Source of the DNA: Torymus aiolomorphi | Lineage: Eukaryota > Arthropoda > Insecta > Hymenoptera > Torymidae | Direction of reading: 5' to 3' | NCBI GenBank assembly: GCA_036365515.1 | Contig: CM070874.1 | Span: 109,257,235 to 109,321,234, forward strand | DNA: 64,000 nt | In this document: positions 8,771-25,722 of the stretch, piece by piece | Layout of the letters: every line of letters begins with the position of its first letter | Position numbering within the stretch: position 1 is the stretch's first letter | Notes under the pieces: generated by a model | Told to the model about the DNA's origin: nothing | What the model saw: the letters and a program-made list of their open reading frames with translations, nothing else | Database searches by the model: none | Program-made: the position numbers and the translations under genes

Positions 8771-10072
8771 ATATGATTGAATGGCAGTAATTTAAGAGTT
8801 TTCAGATTAAAAATTATCTCTAAATTGGAGCGATAAAATGATTTTAAAATTAAACATGCTAAGTAGAATTAGAATGATATATTAGCTATTTTATATTTAA
8901 AATGTAAATCATATTATATACACTAAATGTCAAAGTATTTTTCTATATTCATATACTTCGTAACAGAATATCTCTTAATTATAATTTAATGAGGATTCTC
9001 GCATATCTCGTTTACTTTTGAAATAATAGAGAAAAAATTAATGGTGTAATTCAGAACTTTCCGCGATTTCGAAAAGATGTCATTTAATTTTATAATAAAT
9101 AATTGGTTTTTAAGAATTATCTTCTAACTTTTATCTCGAAAATAATTAAGTAGAAACAGACAACACTCACGTTTGTTCCCTATGAATATTTGATTTCCAG
9201 ACTCCAGTCTCATCTCTTAATTAGAAAAATACGTATTCTTTTATTAATCATCGTAAGTAATTGCGAGTTAATTGTTATTTGCTAAAATACTTAATAGTCG
9301 CAGACAGATTTACATGAATTATTTTATAACGTTTCAGTACTATGAATTATTGTCAACATTAATTAAAATCATTCATACAAGTTTTGTCAATATCATTTAA
9401 GTTCACTTAAAAACATGTATAGTGATTGGAAAAATCCTCAAAGTAGAACACTTATAAATAAATTCTTGAGTATACAATGAAAACCTTCAAGAAAATACTA
9501 CGAGTTGCCCTATTTTTTTGGAGACAAAATGAACATATGAGGATTTAACAACAAAATTGCCAAATAAAGCTGAACACCGAGTACTAGCCGCCATGTTAAT
9601 ACATCCAGTAATAATTAAACTGCTGGAAGTGAAACAAGCGTAAATAGTAAAGAAAAAATTTGCACTGCCGCGCTACACACATCTAAATTCTCTCGAAAAA
9701 TCCACGCGTAATTAAACAAACATTTGCCGCTCAATCCAAATATTTATTCATTTTCATACCTTTTCCTGTCCGCAGAGATATAGTAGTTGTCCCACGATGA
9801 AGCTAAACAAGAGAGACGAGAGCGCGAGCTCGCGTAATAACAACCCAGCGAAAAAAAGCTCGACCTATAGCACGATAAAACACGTGGCTTCGTAAAAAAA
9901 ACGCCAGGCAAAATATCAAAAATTCATTCACAGCACAAGAATCCGGGGCCTCTGCCACTCTTACCCCCAAAAAATAAGCCGCAATCGCCTCTCTTCATGT
10001 GTATACGCATTGCGTAAATAATCCAATGTTAAAGGGTCGCTAGAGAGTGCACAGTAGCTAGGTACTACCACT
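8771..10072. other. AT-rich valley, no gene
   Basis: Mostly AT-rich DNA without repeats long enough to classify. From about 9580 onward the plus strand becomes A/C-rich, approaching the next GC-rich island. Nothing coding was found. Confidence 0.5.
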
Positions 10073-10560
10073 ATGCGCAAGGTATTATATATATATGCCA
10101 TATTTCTTGCGCGCTCGCTCGCTCCCTATTTTAACGAAGCGCGAGAGAGAGAACAGGACGAACGTACATATATATGTAGGTGTATAATACATACGAATGC
10201 ATTTCGATGTGTGCGCACGCGGGAGAGAGAGAGAGAGAAGGATGAGAGAGCCGGCCGGTCGCAAGCGAGTGCTTCCGGAGTTTCCCGAAGCACTCGTGCG
10301 GCAGCGATCGAGCGACGAGCGCTCGCGCGTGCTTTTCTTTCGCCTTCTCTCGCTTGCTCGCTGTTTTTGTCCCACTCCACACCTGTGCTCTCTCTGTACT
10401 TTCCGTGTGCGGCTGTATGTGTGTATGTATGTATATGTGTCTCTCTCCTAGCGCGCACCCGCACGCTTGACCTGACGCGTTACGTGACCGTCAGATCTGT
10501 ATATTAGTTGGAGTAGTTAGTTTTGTTTGATAACATCACCTGCAAGGTCCCCGAGGATGC
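10073..10560. other. CpG-rich island with GAGAG and GTATGT tracts
   Basis: It contains GAGAGAGAGAGA near 10222-10237, alternating GCGCG patches and a TGTGTATGTATGTATATG tract near 10418-10438. Several overlapping Arg/Ser/Leu-rich frames on both strands are low-complexity shadows of these tracts. No gene is called. Confidence 0.4.
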
Positions 10561-11259
10561 TTTATCTTGAAACTTCACGTACTTTGGAGGATTGTTATTT
10601 CTAATAAATGTATAATTCATCCCATTTTAGGATTATGTTATACTAGATTACTAATTAATGCATTGTATGGAAACTAATTAATTTTAACAAACTGTGAATC
10701 ACTACACTGGCAAAATAATCTAATTGTTGAATATAATATTCCCGGCAATAAATAAAATAATTTTATTAACTCAAAATTTCCCTACTTATTTTTAACAAAA
10801 ATTATTTCATTAAAAGTGAGTTGGTATCTAGTATTCTTAATTTATTTATCAACTAAAATATTCAATAGTGTAGTTTTTAAATTTAACAAAAGCAGAGAAT
10901 GGAATAAATTCACTAAAAAAAATCTACTAGACTGTGATTCCTGCGTATAAAGTACATTGATTGTCCTCTAATTAAACTTATTTTTCACTTGCACTGAATA
11001 CTTATTTTAGATATACTAATTATTAAAATTTACCTTGAAGTAAAACTTAGATGATTTCAATTCGATAATAATCAAAGTTAATATTGTTAGGTTTTCTTTA
11101 AATTATCAGGGGAGGTTCTTTTTATGATAATATGTAACTTTTTAACGTAGATAAGAACCAATATCTCGTTTAGTGTAAACCTTTGTTGTTTTTAGTTCTA
11201 GAGATTTAAAAATATTTTGGAAAACATAATGGTAAGTATAATCAAAAGCATGTAAAAAG
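10561..11259. other. AT-rich valley with possible eroded inverted repeat
   Basis: Opposed segments near 10694-10740 (CACTACACTGGC, TTGAATATAATATT) and 10857-10876 (ATATTCAATAGTGTAG) suggest a degraded small inverted-repeat element, but the match is patchy. No coding sequence is visible. Confidence 0.3.
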
Positions 11260-12100
11260 CTCTGCACAAAAAAAAGCAACACATTAAAACTCAATATTCA
11301 ACATTTATAGCACTGTGTGACCTAAACCCGCACTTAGGTCACGCCAATCCGTGACATAATTGTCAAGCTATAGAATCTATACGCGAATTTTTACATACAC
11401 CAAAGAATGCCCACGTATATGTTCAATAAGAACACCGGTCATTCTTAGTCACGCGTAAACAACGCTCATCACAAACAAAGGCTGCCGGAAAACAATGCGC
11501 TGTACTTACCTCCATAAACTCACCTCCGCTCTACACCGGCAACGACGCAAACACACTCCAACCTTATCAAAATCAGTGAAAATTCCGTGGTAATTACTTC
11601 TATTCCAACCTCACACCATCCTCTCCATTCATCACCAACAGCCACACTACTGTATTGCAACAATCCCGCAGCAAAAAAGGCAACAACGCTCTGCAGCCAC
11701 CTCACTTCCCGCAGGACAGTCTCTCTTCTCCTATACCGCAAGTGCTCGAGACCTCGAGTCCTTCTCCCCCATAGTCACAAAACCTGCGTTGCGACGGCTC
11801 TCCTGACGCGTCACTTGACCTTCCTCTCTCATACCCCTCGATCCTCCCCATATCTCCCTCCTTCTCTCTCGCTCCTACATACACTCGCCATTCACGGACT
11901 CCCATCTCTCTCGCTCGAGTTCAGCGAACCCCCTCCCGTTCGCTCGCTACACTCTGCCGGCGCGAGCGAGCGAGCGCTTCGCGCGTACATAGCCGGCGCG
12001 CTGGTGAGAGACAAGGACGGCGATAATACGGCGGCATCGGCGGCGGCGACGGCGGCGGCGGCTAGAGAGCGAGCGAGAGAGAGAGTCTGGCGGCTGGCGG
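11260..12100. other. A/C-rich to CpG-rich approach to the 12-13 kb island
   Basis: The plus strand is strongly A/C-rich from 11260 to about 11900, then CpG-rich with (GGC)n near 12029-12062. The frame at 11587-12204 (205 codons) and its opposite-strand overlaps are rich in Ser, Arg, Thr and His without domains. They are judged to be chance frames in high-GC DNA. Confidence 0.4.
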
Positions 12101-13133
12101 CTACGCTGCACCGCTTCAGTGTGTCGTGTACCGTTCGCCGACGCGTTTCGGTAACTCCGTGTCGTGTGCGTGTCTCGCGTCTCTCCTGTACGTGCGTGCC
12201 GTGAGATACGCGCCTAGAGTCGTCCGCTGATAATCTAGCGGACGGAGAGAGGGAGAGAGAGATTGATTGATTCAACGCGGTCGCGAGTATACGTATACAG
12301 TTGTAATCCGCGAGTCTCTATATTTTTTCTACCCATTGCTATAGTATATATATATATACACGAGAGCGTTGATATATACGTATTCCCGGCGCCTGTGCTT
12401 CGTTTGTGTGTACACATACAGCGCGCAAGGAAAGTAACCCGCGCCGCCGGTGATACATCACTCGCACACAGACGGAGGGCGATTTTGGTGAATTGTGTGG
12501 ATATCTATATACATACACAGGTATTGTCGTGAGAAGAGCGCGAATTTCGAAACGGGCTCCTGCGGACGCCATCGAATGCCGGAGCAGCAGCAGCAGCAGC
12601 CGCCTCTCCTTTGACAGGTGTCGTCCGTACGGGCAGCCGAGCGTCTCTCTTGCCCCGGAATTTCGCCTTTGTCCCCTCCACACTCGCTGTATACTACTCT
12701 ACTCTCTGGCCACCGAAAGGGTTGGCTGTGTAGTTACATATACAGCGAGTCGAGTGCGTGTGCAGAGCGTATGTACACATACGCGAGATAGGAGACCGCT
12801 GTTGCAGTGAGAGAGAGAGAAGGAAGGAAAACCCCAGTGCGTGCGTGCGTGTTCTGCTTACATGTATAATGATTGTTGTTGTTGCCGCTGCTACTACTAC
12901 TGCCGCCGCCGCCGTTGTGTGATTCCTCCTCGGGTCAGTCTGTGCCCACATGTACCACTGCTGCTGCTGTAGTGCCTGATTGCCGACGAGTCGACCGATA
13001 GCATCGAGTCGCTGCCACATTGCTCTGCTGCTGCCTCTTTTCTGGAGAGAAAGAGACAGAGAAGAGAGGGAGAGAAGAGAGATCGTGATTACGGGGCAGT
13101 ACGACGGTGGTGACCGGCTCGAGAATCACGAAG
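12101..13133 (+). promoter_or_regulatory. Candidate promoter plus non-coding first exon
   Basis: This is a speculative call. GAGA-type tracts (12065-12086) precede an initiator-like TCAGT (12116-12120). About 1 kb of CpG-, CAG- and GTGT-rich DNA typical of arthropod 5' untranslated exons follows, including (CAG)n near 12583-12600. The stretch ends at 13133 with AAG|GTATGT, a consensus splice donor. No convincing start codon with a conserved protein follows. The donor word AGGTATGT occurs elsewhere in the window (27.78, 51.38 and 52.60 kb), which weakens the argument. If real, the rest of the window would be a first intron. Confidence 0.25.
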
Positions 13134-15385
13134 GTATGTACGTGCACGTATATATGTGTAGAGAGAGGTAGGATGTGTATAAGGCTGGTCCTTTTTGTGC
13201 ACGCGACGACCGACGCCGCCGCCGCCGCTGGTTTCGGCCTTTGAAGACGAACTTTTCTCGACCGACTCTCCCGTTCACGCTAGGTGTCTTTTTTTTTGTT
13301 AGTTAATTGCGCCACGGTGGAGGTAATGATCGGAAAGGATGAGGATGTAGGTTCGAAAAGCGATGAGGCGAAAAGACATTTTCCAGATTAGAGGCAATTA
13401 AGGGGAAATTTTCGTTAATCCTCTGCAGGTTGTTGAATATTATCAGTCGACAGGTATAAGCGGTTTTCAGTTGAGGGACCGGTAAATGCTAGGATTTTGT
13501 GAAGAGATAAGAGACAGCTTTGCGGTAGACACTTGGTTCGTCCAAGTTGTACACTTTTTATTCGTTGAAACGAGGTACGAGTTTTCGTGATAAGAAATGT
13601 TTCTGTTTGTATATTATTTGCAAGGCGAACGGTATTATCCATGCGCGTAATGATGATAAAACTGTTTACAAAGATTTAATGTGAATCACGGAAAGAAGCG
13701 ATCGATTAAGCGATTAGCAGGAATGTTTTCACCATAGCTCAGCGAATGTAACACAAAAACAATGAGATGTAAATGATGTAAACCTACAAACTGTTATACT
13801 CTCTCAAGTGCCACTACTTAAACATGGTAATTCGCATTCAAATCCATTAACACACAATTGCGGAAAAATCCATTAGAATATTTATACAGCATAGTCACTT
13901 AATTTAACGTCCCACTTAAAATATGTGTGTTAATTCCATGCGCGGTGCAGAAAACCAGTTGGTTCGCCCTCTAAAAATACGCCGAATGATTTACGCCAAT
14001 ATCTTAATAAACTAAATTCATCATCGACGCGCGTGTTTCTACATAATCATGGTCGTCGCCCCTAACGAACTTAATTCAGTTTATTAAAAACCGCGCGCTA
14101 ACCACCACCACCTGTGTGTGTGTATTATATATATATCCATAAACTGTAATTTACACCCCGAAATTAACGACACGTTACGCGCCCGCCACATAAATCATCA
14201 TTTTTTCTCACTGGACACACACACGCGTACGATGCTGCTCTCGATACAAAAATCTGCTGCTGCTGCTGCTTCTTCTTCTTCTTCCTCCCAGGCGACTGTT
14301 TTGCGTATATAGCAGCGATGAAGTGACTCTCGCGCGAGCGAGAAACCTCTTATAAGTAAACCGGGTATACATACGCCGTATCGCGATGAGGCTCGTAAAT
14401 TTAATCGCGGCAGCGGCTGCGGCGTGCAGAGAAAACAAGAAGTTAGCTCTCGCTACGGCCTCCCGAGACGCGAGTAGTCCACTATTTACTAGCCTCGCTC
14501 CTCTCGGCTTTTCGCCCGAAAGAATTTTCCCTTTTTCACCTGCAATTTCTCTCTTTCTCTCATCCACCGCGCGTGTCTTCTTCTTCTTTTTTTAATCATC
14601 GCCGCCCTTCTCCGCTCCTCTTTTTTCGACTCCTCTTTCTCTGCGCTCCTCTCTCGCGACGAAAGTGCGTTGTAATTTGACGAGGCAAAGCGCACGCTCG
14701 CGCGCGGTTCTCTGACGTCGCACATTTTTTTTCCGCCTCTCCTTCATCTCGCTTTTTCATCGCCCCGAGGCTGTGTCTTCCCTCTCTCTCTCTCTCTCTC
14801 TCTCTCTCCCTTGCTCCGAAGAGCAAGAGAGTTAGTTCTCGAGCGAGAGAAGCGCGCGGCCCGTGACATTGAACGTCGTCGTCGTCGTCGTCGTTGCCGC
14901 CGACTATGCAGCGGCGTACAGAAGATGCCGCTGGCTGTTCGAGTGAGAGACTCGGTCAGAGGATGAATTTTTCGCGAGCGCGGATTTCGCACACGAGCGA
15001 GCGATCCGGGCGTGTGATGGAGTTAGTCGCTGATTCGAGGAGACAATGTTTCCTTTTGAAGAGCGCTCTTTCTTTGTGTGGTCTATTTTAAATTCTAAGA
15101 TGAAATCGCTTTAAATGTTGAAACGCGGAATAATGTATGTGAAGCGGAGAGATTGGACGTTCAAGTGGATTCAGTTAGCTTGAGAGCCCTTGAATTAGTA
15201 ATACGTTTATTAAAATTATTCGCCCGAGAGGTAAATTATTCAGTTATGTTAACGCTTAATTAATATAACGTATGCGATGAAAATTTGAAAAATTATATGC
15301 GCAAGTCACGTGAATCTTGGTTATATTCGCGCGTTAAAAGGAAATGTCATTGAATATTGAAGTTGAATTCTAAATTCTGCACGTA
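13134..15385. other. Non-coding stretch with one composition switch
   Basis: The plus strand is G/T-rich to about 13640 and A/C-rich from 13740 to 14240. It holds CTG and TTC repeats near 14257-14290, a (CT)n tract at about 14779-14808 and GTC repeats at about 14876-14893, then turns G/T-rich to 15350. Frames here are shadows of CT, GA and GTC repeats. Confidence 0.45.
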
Positions 15386-15867
15386 CACTGAGAAAAGAGT
15401 TTTGGAAAAATAACTTGACTGTATGGTAAAGCTACCACAGACTGTAAAAACCCAAAAAATGACCATACTTGACAGTAAATTTTACAATACTTGTAAATAG
15501 TAAATTTTATGGGTCTGAAGTTTGCATCGAAGTAAAATTTTTTACGATTGATTAAAGTTATTAAACAATGGACAATTTATCTAAATCTTTGTTATAAAGT
15601 TATTTTATACTATAAAACACACCAAACCTACACGCAAAATTAATATTAATTAGTATAAACTTGAAGTTAAATGAATTTTTGTTTTTTTATTTCTTTGTAC
15701 TCCAAAGTTGCAAACTTCAGACTCATTAAATTTTCCTATATTTCTAACAAAATTTCTTATAAAGTATGGTAATCTTTTGGATTTTTACAGTCTATGGTGT
15801 CTTTACGAGAAAGTATAGTAATTTTTACAAAATTATTAATAATTTTTACTAAATTTTTTTCGCAGTT
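15386..15867. mobile_element. TA-flanked inverted-repeat element carrying a nested insertion
   Basis: The left end CACTGAGAAAA and the inverse right end AACTGCGAAAA are each bordered by TA (15384-15385 and 15868-15869). This fits a Tc1/mariner-like 2-bp target duplication. Longer internal arms match: CAGACTGTAAAAACCC near 15437-15452 against GGATTTTTACAGTC near 15779-15792, each followed inward by CCATACTT or its inverse. The original unit would be about 256 bp; the remainder is the element at 15509-15726. It encodes no protein, so it is non-autonomous. Confidence 0.6.
15509..15726 (+). mobile_element. Small 8-bp-duplication transposon, copy A
   Basis: The ends ATGGGTCTGAAGTTTGCA and CAAACTTCAGACTCAT are inverted and flanked by an exact 8-bp duplication, TAAATTTT (15501-15508 and 15727-15734). 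It is 218 bp, AT-rich inside and shares TTATACTATAAAA with copies B (34655-34886) and C (47044-47265). An 8-bp duplication fits hAT-like elements, but the terminal bases are not diagnostic. Confidence 0.85.
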
Positions 15868-15869
15868 TA

Positions 15870-16549
15870 GATGATAAATAAGTTTTTAATATTAATTTTG
15901 CAAATGCAATAAATTAACTTAAAAATTTTAAAAAGGTACAAAACTACTGATATAGATGTAACAAACTCTTCGATTACGCTGTTAAATAAAAATTGTGAAA
16001 TTCATGCATAAACGTTTGATTTAAAGTATTCCGATTGAGTGATTAAGATGCTACGCTACTAATTACAAAAGTGGATGGACGACGAATACAGGAAAATTCT
16101 GGAACGAATGAAGACATTATGATTCATTAGTCTATTTTAACATTTTAACGTACAAAAAGCCAGTCTCTTATTATGATATTCGATATCAAAGCTACTGGGA
16201 TTTTTTAAAAGCAAGCTTGATTAATTTGCCGCCGAATTCAGCCTACACACAAAAAGACTATTATGCACAGTGCAGAATGTCCATGAAAGGCATTAAAAAC
16301 ATGTATTCAATCAACGCCGCGAGACATTTAGTTTTTATCAAAGCAGCATTCCAGCACTCGCGGCCATCCTTGAATACATCATAAACCGGTATGATTTAAC
16401 GCGCTTTTGATTCATTTGCGCGCGCGGCTAACAATGTAACGCGCGGGAAAGTATAAATAAATTATTAACTTTACGAGGAATGAAAATTTAAAGCCATATT
16501 CTGCCTTTTTACGACTGCAAAGTGCAGGTTCGATTGCGCCCATTTCCAT

Positions 16550-16607
<58 letters not shown>

Positions 16608-17793
16608 CCCGCCATCAAAGCGATATTCACTCGATTTTCCAAGTAGCAAGTGAAAAAGGCCACTTGTGCAACAAGTGATAGATCAACATTGCGCGGCGCG
16701 CACACCCGCGCGAGCGAGCTATATAATTTTCTTTCGCGCGCGCTCGGGCTCATTACGAGGCCGTCGTCTCGTCGCCGCCGCCGCCGCGCTCGAAAATTAT
16801 TTCGTTCCTTGATATTTCGCTCTCGCGCGCGAAGTGAATTAAATCGAGGACAACTTTCGAGTAGTCAATTTCGAGCGATATAGAACTCGCGGGCTCGACT
16901 CTCTCGAACGTTAGCTATTTCAGTTTATTTTATAACTAGCGCGGTTCGCACGTTCCAATGAGGCGTACATACATATATATATACGCGAAAGACGAATATT
17001 CAATAATTCAAATATTCAGTTACGCGTCTCTTTAAAAATTGTAAGTGCATCATGGTATATGATTAATGGCTGTTTGCGCGCGCGGCTCTCTATGTGTGTA
17101 CTATTTAAAATGAACTGCCTAAGAAAGTGCATGTGTACACTATCAATTCTACGATTACGAAAGTGACAGGTATCCATGCGGCGCGGCCGTAGTCTAGCGG
17201 CAGCAGCGGCTTGTCTGGCCTTACAGATGTTACAAGATAAAGTGGTTTATCCTCAATAACTATGATAGTTGGAGAGTTTATTCACGCGAAATAATTATCA
17301 GTATCGTATATCAGAGATAACAAAAAAAAATTATGAAGGCACTTGGATTGCATTATAAGGCAGCTCATACCGTGATATTAAAAAGAATATATCCTTATGC
17401 GTATATATAGATATAGAGGCAAGTATAATAATATTGCTATCTGATAAATTTATATTTAAAAAGTAATCTAATCGTGCTGCACTTTTATGCTCTATGTATA
17501 GTAAGAAATATTATTCCAGCAGCAGCAATATTGGAGATTCTAATTGGTTTTACAATATTATGTCGGATAATTTTTAAATCGTATCTGTAGTAACTGCACC
17601 ATCGAAGAACGACAATAACTTTAGAATAATTATTACAAAAAAAAAATGTTACATGAATTGGATCACGCTGAAAATAATTCGAAAGATTAAAACGCTATAT
17701 CGATAACCCATACTTCAAATTAATCTGCAACTTGCTATCAGATTTTATTTTTAATTACAAGACCATACTCTATTCTCAACACTCCCAAAACAG
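15870..17793. other. AT-rich DNA and a CpG island, no gene
   Basis: AT-rich to 16400, then a CpG-rich stretch to about 17240. CTATATAA at 16719-16726 lies 32 nt upstream of an initiator-like TCATTA (A at 16752), a possible but unsupported TATA promoter on the plus strand. The rest, to 17793, is AT-rich. Confidence 0.35.
16549..16606. repeat. Compound (CA)n(TA)n microsatellite
   Basis: About 7 CA units run into about 21 TA units without interruption. It lies on the A/C-rich side of the island. Confidence 0.9.
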
Positions 17794-19913
<2,120 letters not shown>

Positions 19914-20404
19914 CCCCGCGTAAAAATAATTACGTTTGGCTAAAGTTTGTATCAAGTTGACGTTTTGGATAACTTCTCAGCAACTGGGGACGCTGCCAAA
20001 CTTCAAATTTTCATAGTTCAATGTTCGGCGTAACTTTATAATAACTTTATCAGGACTTTACACGAATATCTTTTGCGTAAATTTCTGGGTTCTACGTTCA
20101 GCGTAAGTTTAGGATGACTTATCTTGATGTTCATAGTAACTTTATACAAAGCTCTGTGAAATTTTTTCTAAAGTATTGGGGTGCCCAATAAGTTTGGGGC
20201 AACTTAATCCCAATTTTAGCCAAACTTCAAATCAGTCAATAATTAATACAATAAGTTTGGCTCAACTTAACCCCCACTTTGGCAATACTTCATGTCAGAA
20301 GATAATTATTACAAATAATGTTCGGCAAAAGGTCAGGTAAACTTTTGCAGGGCCTACACGCAAGATATACACGGTCTACTGCCTCGATAACGCTACTGGT
20401 GACC
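19914..20404 (+). repeat. Left long inverted arm
   Basis: The arm runs from CCCGCGTAAAAATAATTACG to TACTGGTGACC. It pairs with 20985-21484 with scattered substitutions and small indels, judged by eye to be well above 85% identical. Confidence 0.8.
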
Positions 20405-20984
20405 GGCCTCTACTAACAAAATTTACAAAGATTTTATACACACTTCATAATTTTCAGGATAAAAATTCGTTAAACAAAAATGCTACTATATAGTATACTG
20501 TTAGATTTTTTTTGAAGATTAAAAAGACATTAAATAATAAGAATAGATAACTTTTGAAATTCAAATAAAAATAGAATAATTCAGAAATACATATATTATG
20601 TACATATTGTCTTCTCATACCATGACACCTAAATACCGTAAACGAAGCAGGCGGGGGGAGATACCAGCAGGAATACATCTGTAAGTTGTACATCTCACCA
20701 TTCTTCCTCCGGAAATGTAATAAATTTTTCGTTAGCCTTTGTACTTCAAAATAATCTTCGTGCAAAAACTTTAAGTTTCCAGCATTCATGAATTGTAAGT
20801 TCTGCAACAACGCCGAATTCATGCACGTATAAACATAACAATTCACAAAGTATTTGCTCTGACATTTTGCTAGAATTTGATTGTAAATTTTATGATTGCA
20901 ATGTAGGTATGGATAACAGTATTATCGGAAGAAAGACTTATCTGAAAATGGTGCCTTTTCCTTTCTGCGGATCATGAAATTGTT

Positions 20985-21484
20985 GGTCACCGGCAGCATT
21001 GTCGAGGCAGTAGACCGTATATATATCTTACGTATAGGCCCTGCGAAAGTTTACCTGATCTTTTGTCGAACATTATTTGTAATAATTATCTTCTGACATG
21101 AAGTTTCGTCAAAGTTGGAATTAAGTTGCGCCAAACTTATTGTATTAATTATGGACTGATTTGAAGTTTGGTCAAAGTTGGGATTAAGTTGCTCCAAACT
21201 TATTGGGCACCCCAATACTACAGAAAAAGTTTCACAGCGCTTTATATAAAGTTACTATAAACATCCAGATAAGTCATCCTAAACTTAAGCTGAACGTAGT
21301 ACCCAGAAATTTACGCAAAAGATATTCGTGTAAAGTCCTGATAAAGTTATTATAAAGTTACGCCGAACACTGAACTACGAAAATTTGAAGTTTGGCAGCG
21401 TCCCATTGGCTACAGTTGCTGAGAAGTTATCCAAAACGTCAACTTTATACAAACTTCAGCCACACGTAATTATTTTTACGCGGG
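20985..21484 (-). repeat. Right long inverted arm
   Basis: The inverse copy of 19914-20404, from GGTCACC to CGTAATTATTTTTACGCGGG. Frames crossing it, such as 21385-21663, reflect repeat sequence and are not called genes. Confidence 0.8.
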
Positions 21485-23024
21485 ATCCTGAGCAAATAAT
21501 AGACGCACTTTCCGCGTTGTTATCTGCGGGCACCGGTAGACGATTTCTGATAAAATTTGATGGTATTCGGATTATCGCTCTGTTGAAGGGCAAACAAGCT
21601 AAATGGTTTGCTCGAGTAAATATAGGATTATCGTTGGTGTCTGTGTGTGTATACTATGGTTAGCCTCTATAAGTTCATAAATTTTTACGATTGCTTTTGA
21701 AGCGCTAGTATAAACCCCTCAGACTACTATAATCATATTTTAGCAAAGGACATTTGTGAACAAAACTGACATTTCCCTTCCCTTGTAAACTACATTTCAA
21801 CACACTTTTCCACAGATCGTTGCATTTTATGCCACCGCAGTTCATGCCTTAGATAACACAATGGCGCCGTTTCCAGAACCCAGCGAGTCAACATAACAAA
21901 AGCCACCAAAAACAGTACACTGCAGCACACACACACACACAGACAAGAGCGTTTTCAAAAATTTTCAAAAAATCTCTCGCAAAATATCTCCCGTCGCCGG
22001 AGACAATCTCACCCGGCGGCGCGCGCTATGAAACACACCAGCCGCTATACAGTCGTGTATTATACCTGCACGACAGAGAAAGAGAGACGGAGAAACGCGA
22101 TTTGGCGTTCGTTTGATATCGCGGCCTCAAATCGCGCTTAACTGCAGTCTTTCTCTCTCTCTCGTTTTCTTCCTGGGCTTTCGTGTTCCCCATCTTTTTT
22201 CCAGCGCCGCCGTCGCTCGTGTCCATCTTTCGCGATCGCCTCGTTTTCAACAAGTATGTTTCTGACGGTTGCTGCCTCCCCCCCCCCTCTCCTCTCTTAT
22301 CGCGCGCGATAATCTGCCACCGAGAAACGAGTTTCGGAATATGGCGCGCGCGCTCACTTGGAGGTGTTGTTAATGCCCTCGTCGTCCTTTTTCCCTCTCT
22401 GCGAGTAGTGTGTAGCCGGTGCAGCGCGCGCGCGCGCGTCCGTCTTGTTTTCTTTGTGCTTTTCTTTTTGAGAAAGAGCGCGCGCGCAGAGGCAGAGAGA
22501 GGCCGATTTTATGATATGATTGTGGATGCGGCGCATGGAAAGCGTAGCAATTTATCAACGCGTGCGATTACCGTGCTGTGCAGCGGGGGAAGAGAGAGAG
22601 GGAAAGAGAGAGATTCGTTCTGCAGAGAGGGAAGAGAGAAGGACGTTTTTTTTGGGTTTTCGGGCTTTTGATGATGAGTGCACGGATGTAGTTTTTGCGC
22701 ACTGCGGTTGCCGGGAATTATGAGTAAAGAGATTTTCGAGAATTTTTTTTGGGGGAAGGACGACGTTAAAGTATTCTTAATGATAAGGATTTGGGTTTTT
22801 CTGCGGAGATCGTGATGGCTTGATTGTATGTACAAAAAAGAGCAGATAATGCGAGTTACGTTTTTACCCGATGTCATTTAAAGATAATAAGTGGTTAAGC
22901 ATTAACGAAAACATTAGTTACATCGAAAGTACGATTTATATTATTTTTACATCGCCTACATATATTCTCGTACTGCTTCTATTAATAATAAAAGATAAAG
23001 CCACATTTTTACTACTATTCACTT
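21485..23024. other. Island with A/C to G/T switch, no gene
   Basis: A/C-rich from 21690 to 22070, including CACACACACACACACA near 21930-21946 and a C10 run near 22278-22287. It becomes G/T-rich after 22340 with GCGCGCGCGCG near 22424-22437 and GAGAGAGAG near 22592-22600. No gene is recognised. Confidence 0.45.

Positions 23025-25650
<2,626 letters not shown>

Positions 25651-25720
<70 letters not shown>
25651..25720. repeat. (AG)n microsatellite
   Basis: Seventy nt of pure AG is followed by GTAGTAGTAGTAGTA near 25725-25739. It lies on the purine-rich right side of an island whose left side carries (CT)n at about 25498-25519. Confidence 0.95.

Positions 25721-25722
<2 letters not shown>

Larger units (their letters stand above)
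19914..21484. mobile_element. 1.57-kb non-autonomous element with ~490-bp inverted arms
   Basis: Arms 19914-20404 and 20985-21484 are imperfect inverse copies over nearly 500 bp. They begin and end with CCCGCGTAAAAATAATTACG. They share internal words such as AAACTTATTGGGCACCCCAATA, split here as AAACTTATTG and GGCACCCCAATA, and several subrepeats of CAA(A/G)CTTA. The arms enclose a 580-bp AT-rich centre. No transposase is encoded, and no clear target duplication borders it (GAGTC on the left, ATCCTG on the right). Long-armed foldback or MULE-like elements have this form; the superfamily cannot be assigned from sequence alone. Confidence 0.8.

Noticed and set aside
10694..10876. Small inverted-repeat element
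   Set aside because: Only short patches match (TTGAATAT, CACTACA); ends and duplication cannot be placed.
11587..12204. 205-codon plus-strand frame
   Set aside because: Its translation is Ser/Arg/Thr/His-rich with poly-Ala from GGC repeats, has no domain, and overlaps equally long frames on the other strand. High GC lowers stop frequency.
16508..16545. tRNA B-box-like GGTTCGATT
   Set aside because: No A box upstream and no acceptor-stem pairing.
17172..17230. tRNA-like A box (TAGTCTAGCGG)
   Set aside because: No B box (GGTTCRANTCC) at the proper distance and no cloverleaf can be drawn.
20454..20846. 130-codon minus-strand frame inside the long-armed element
   Set aside because: The C-terminal half is Phe/Leu/Tyr low-complexity from AT-rich DNA, and the N-terminal half matches no family I recognise. 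Mentioned only in the finding.
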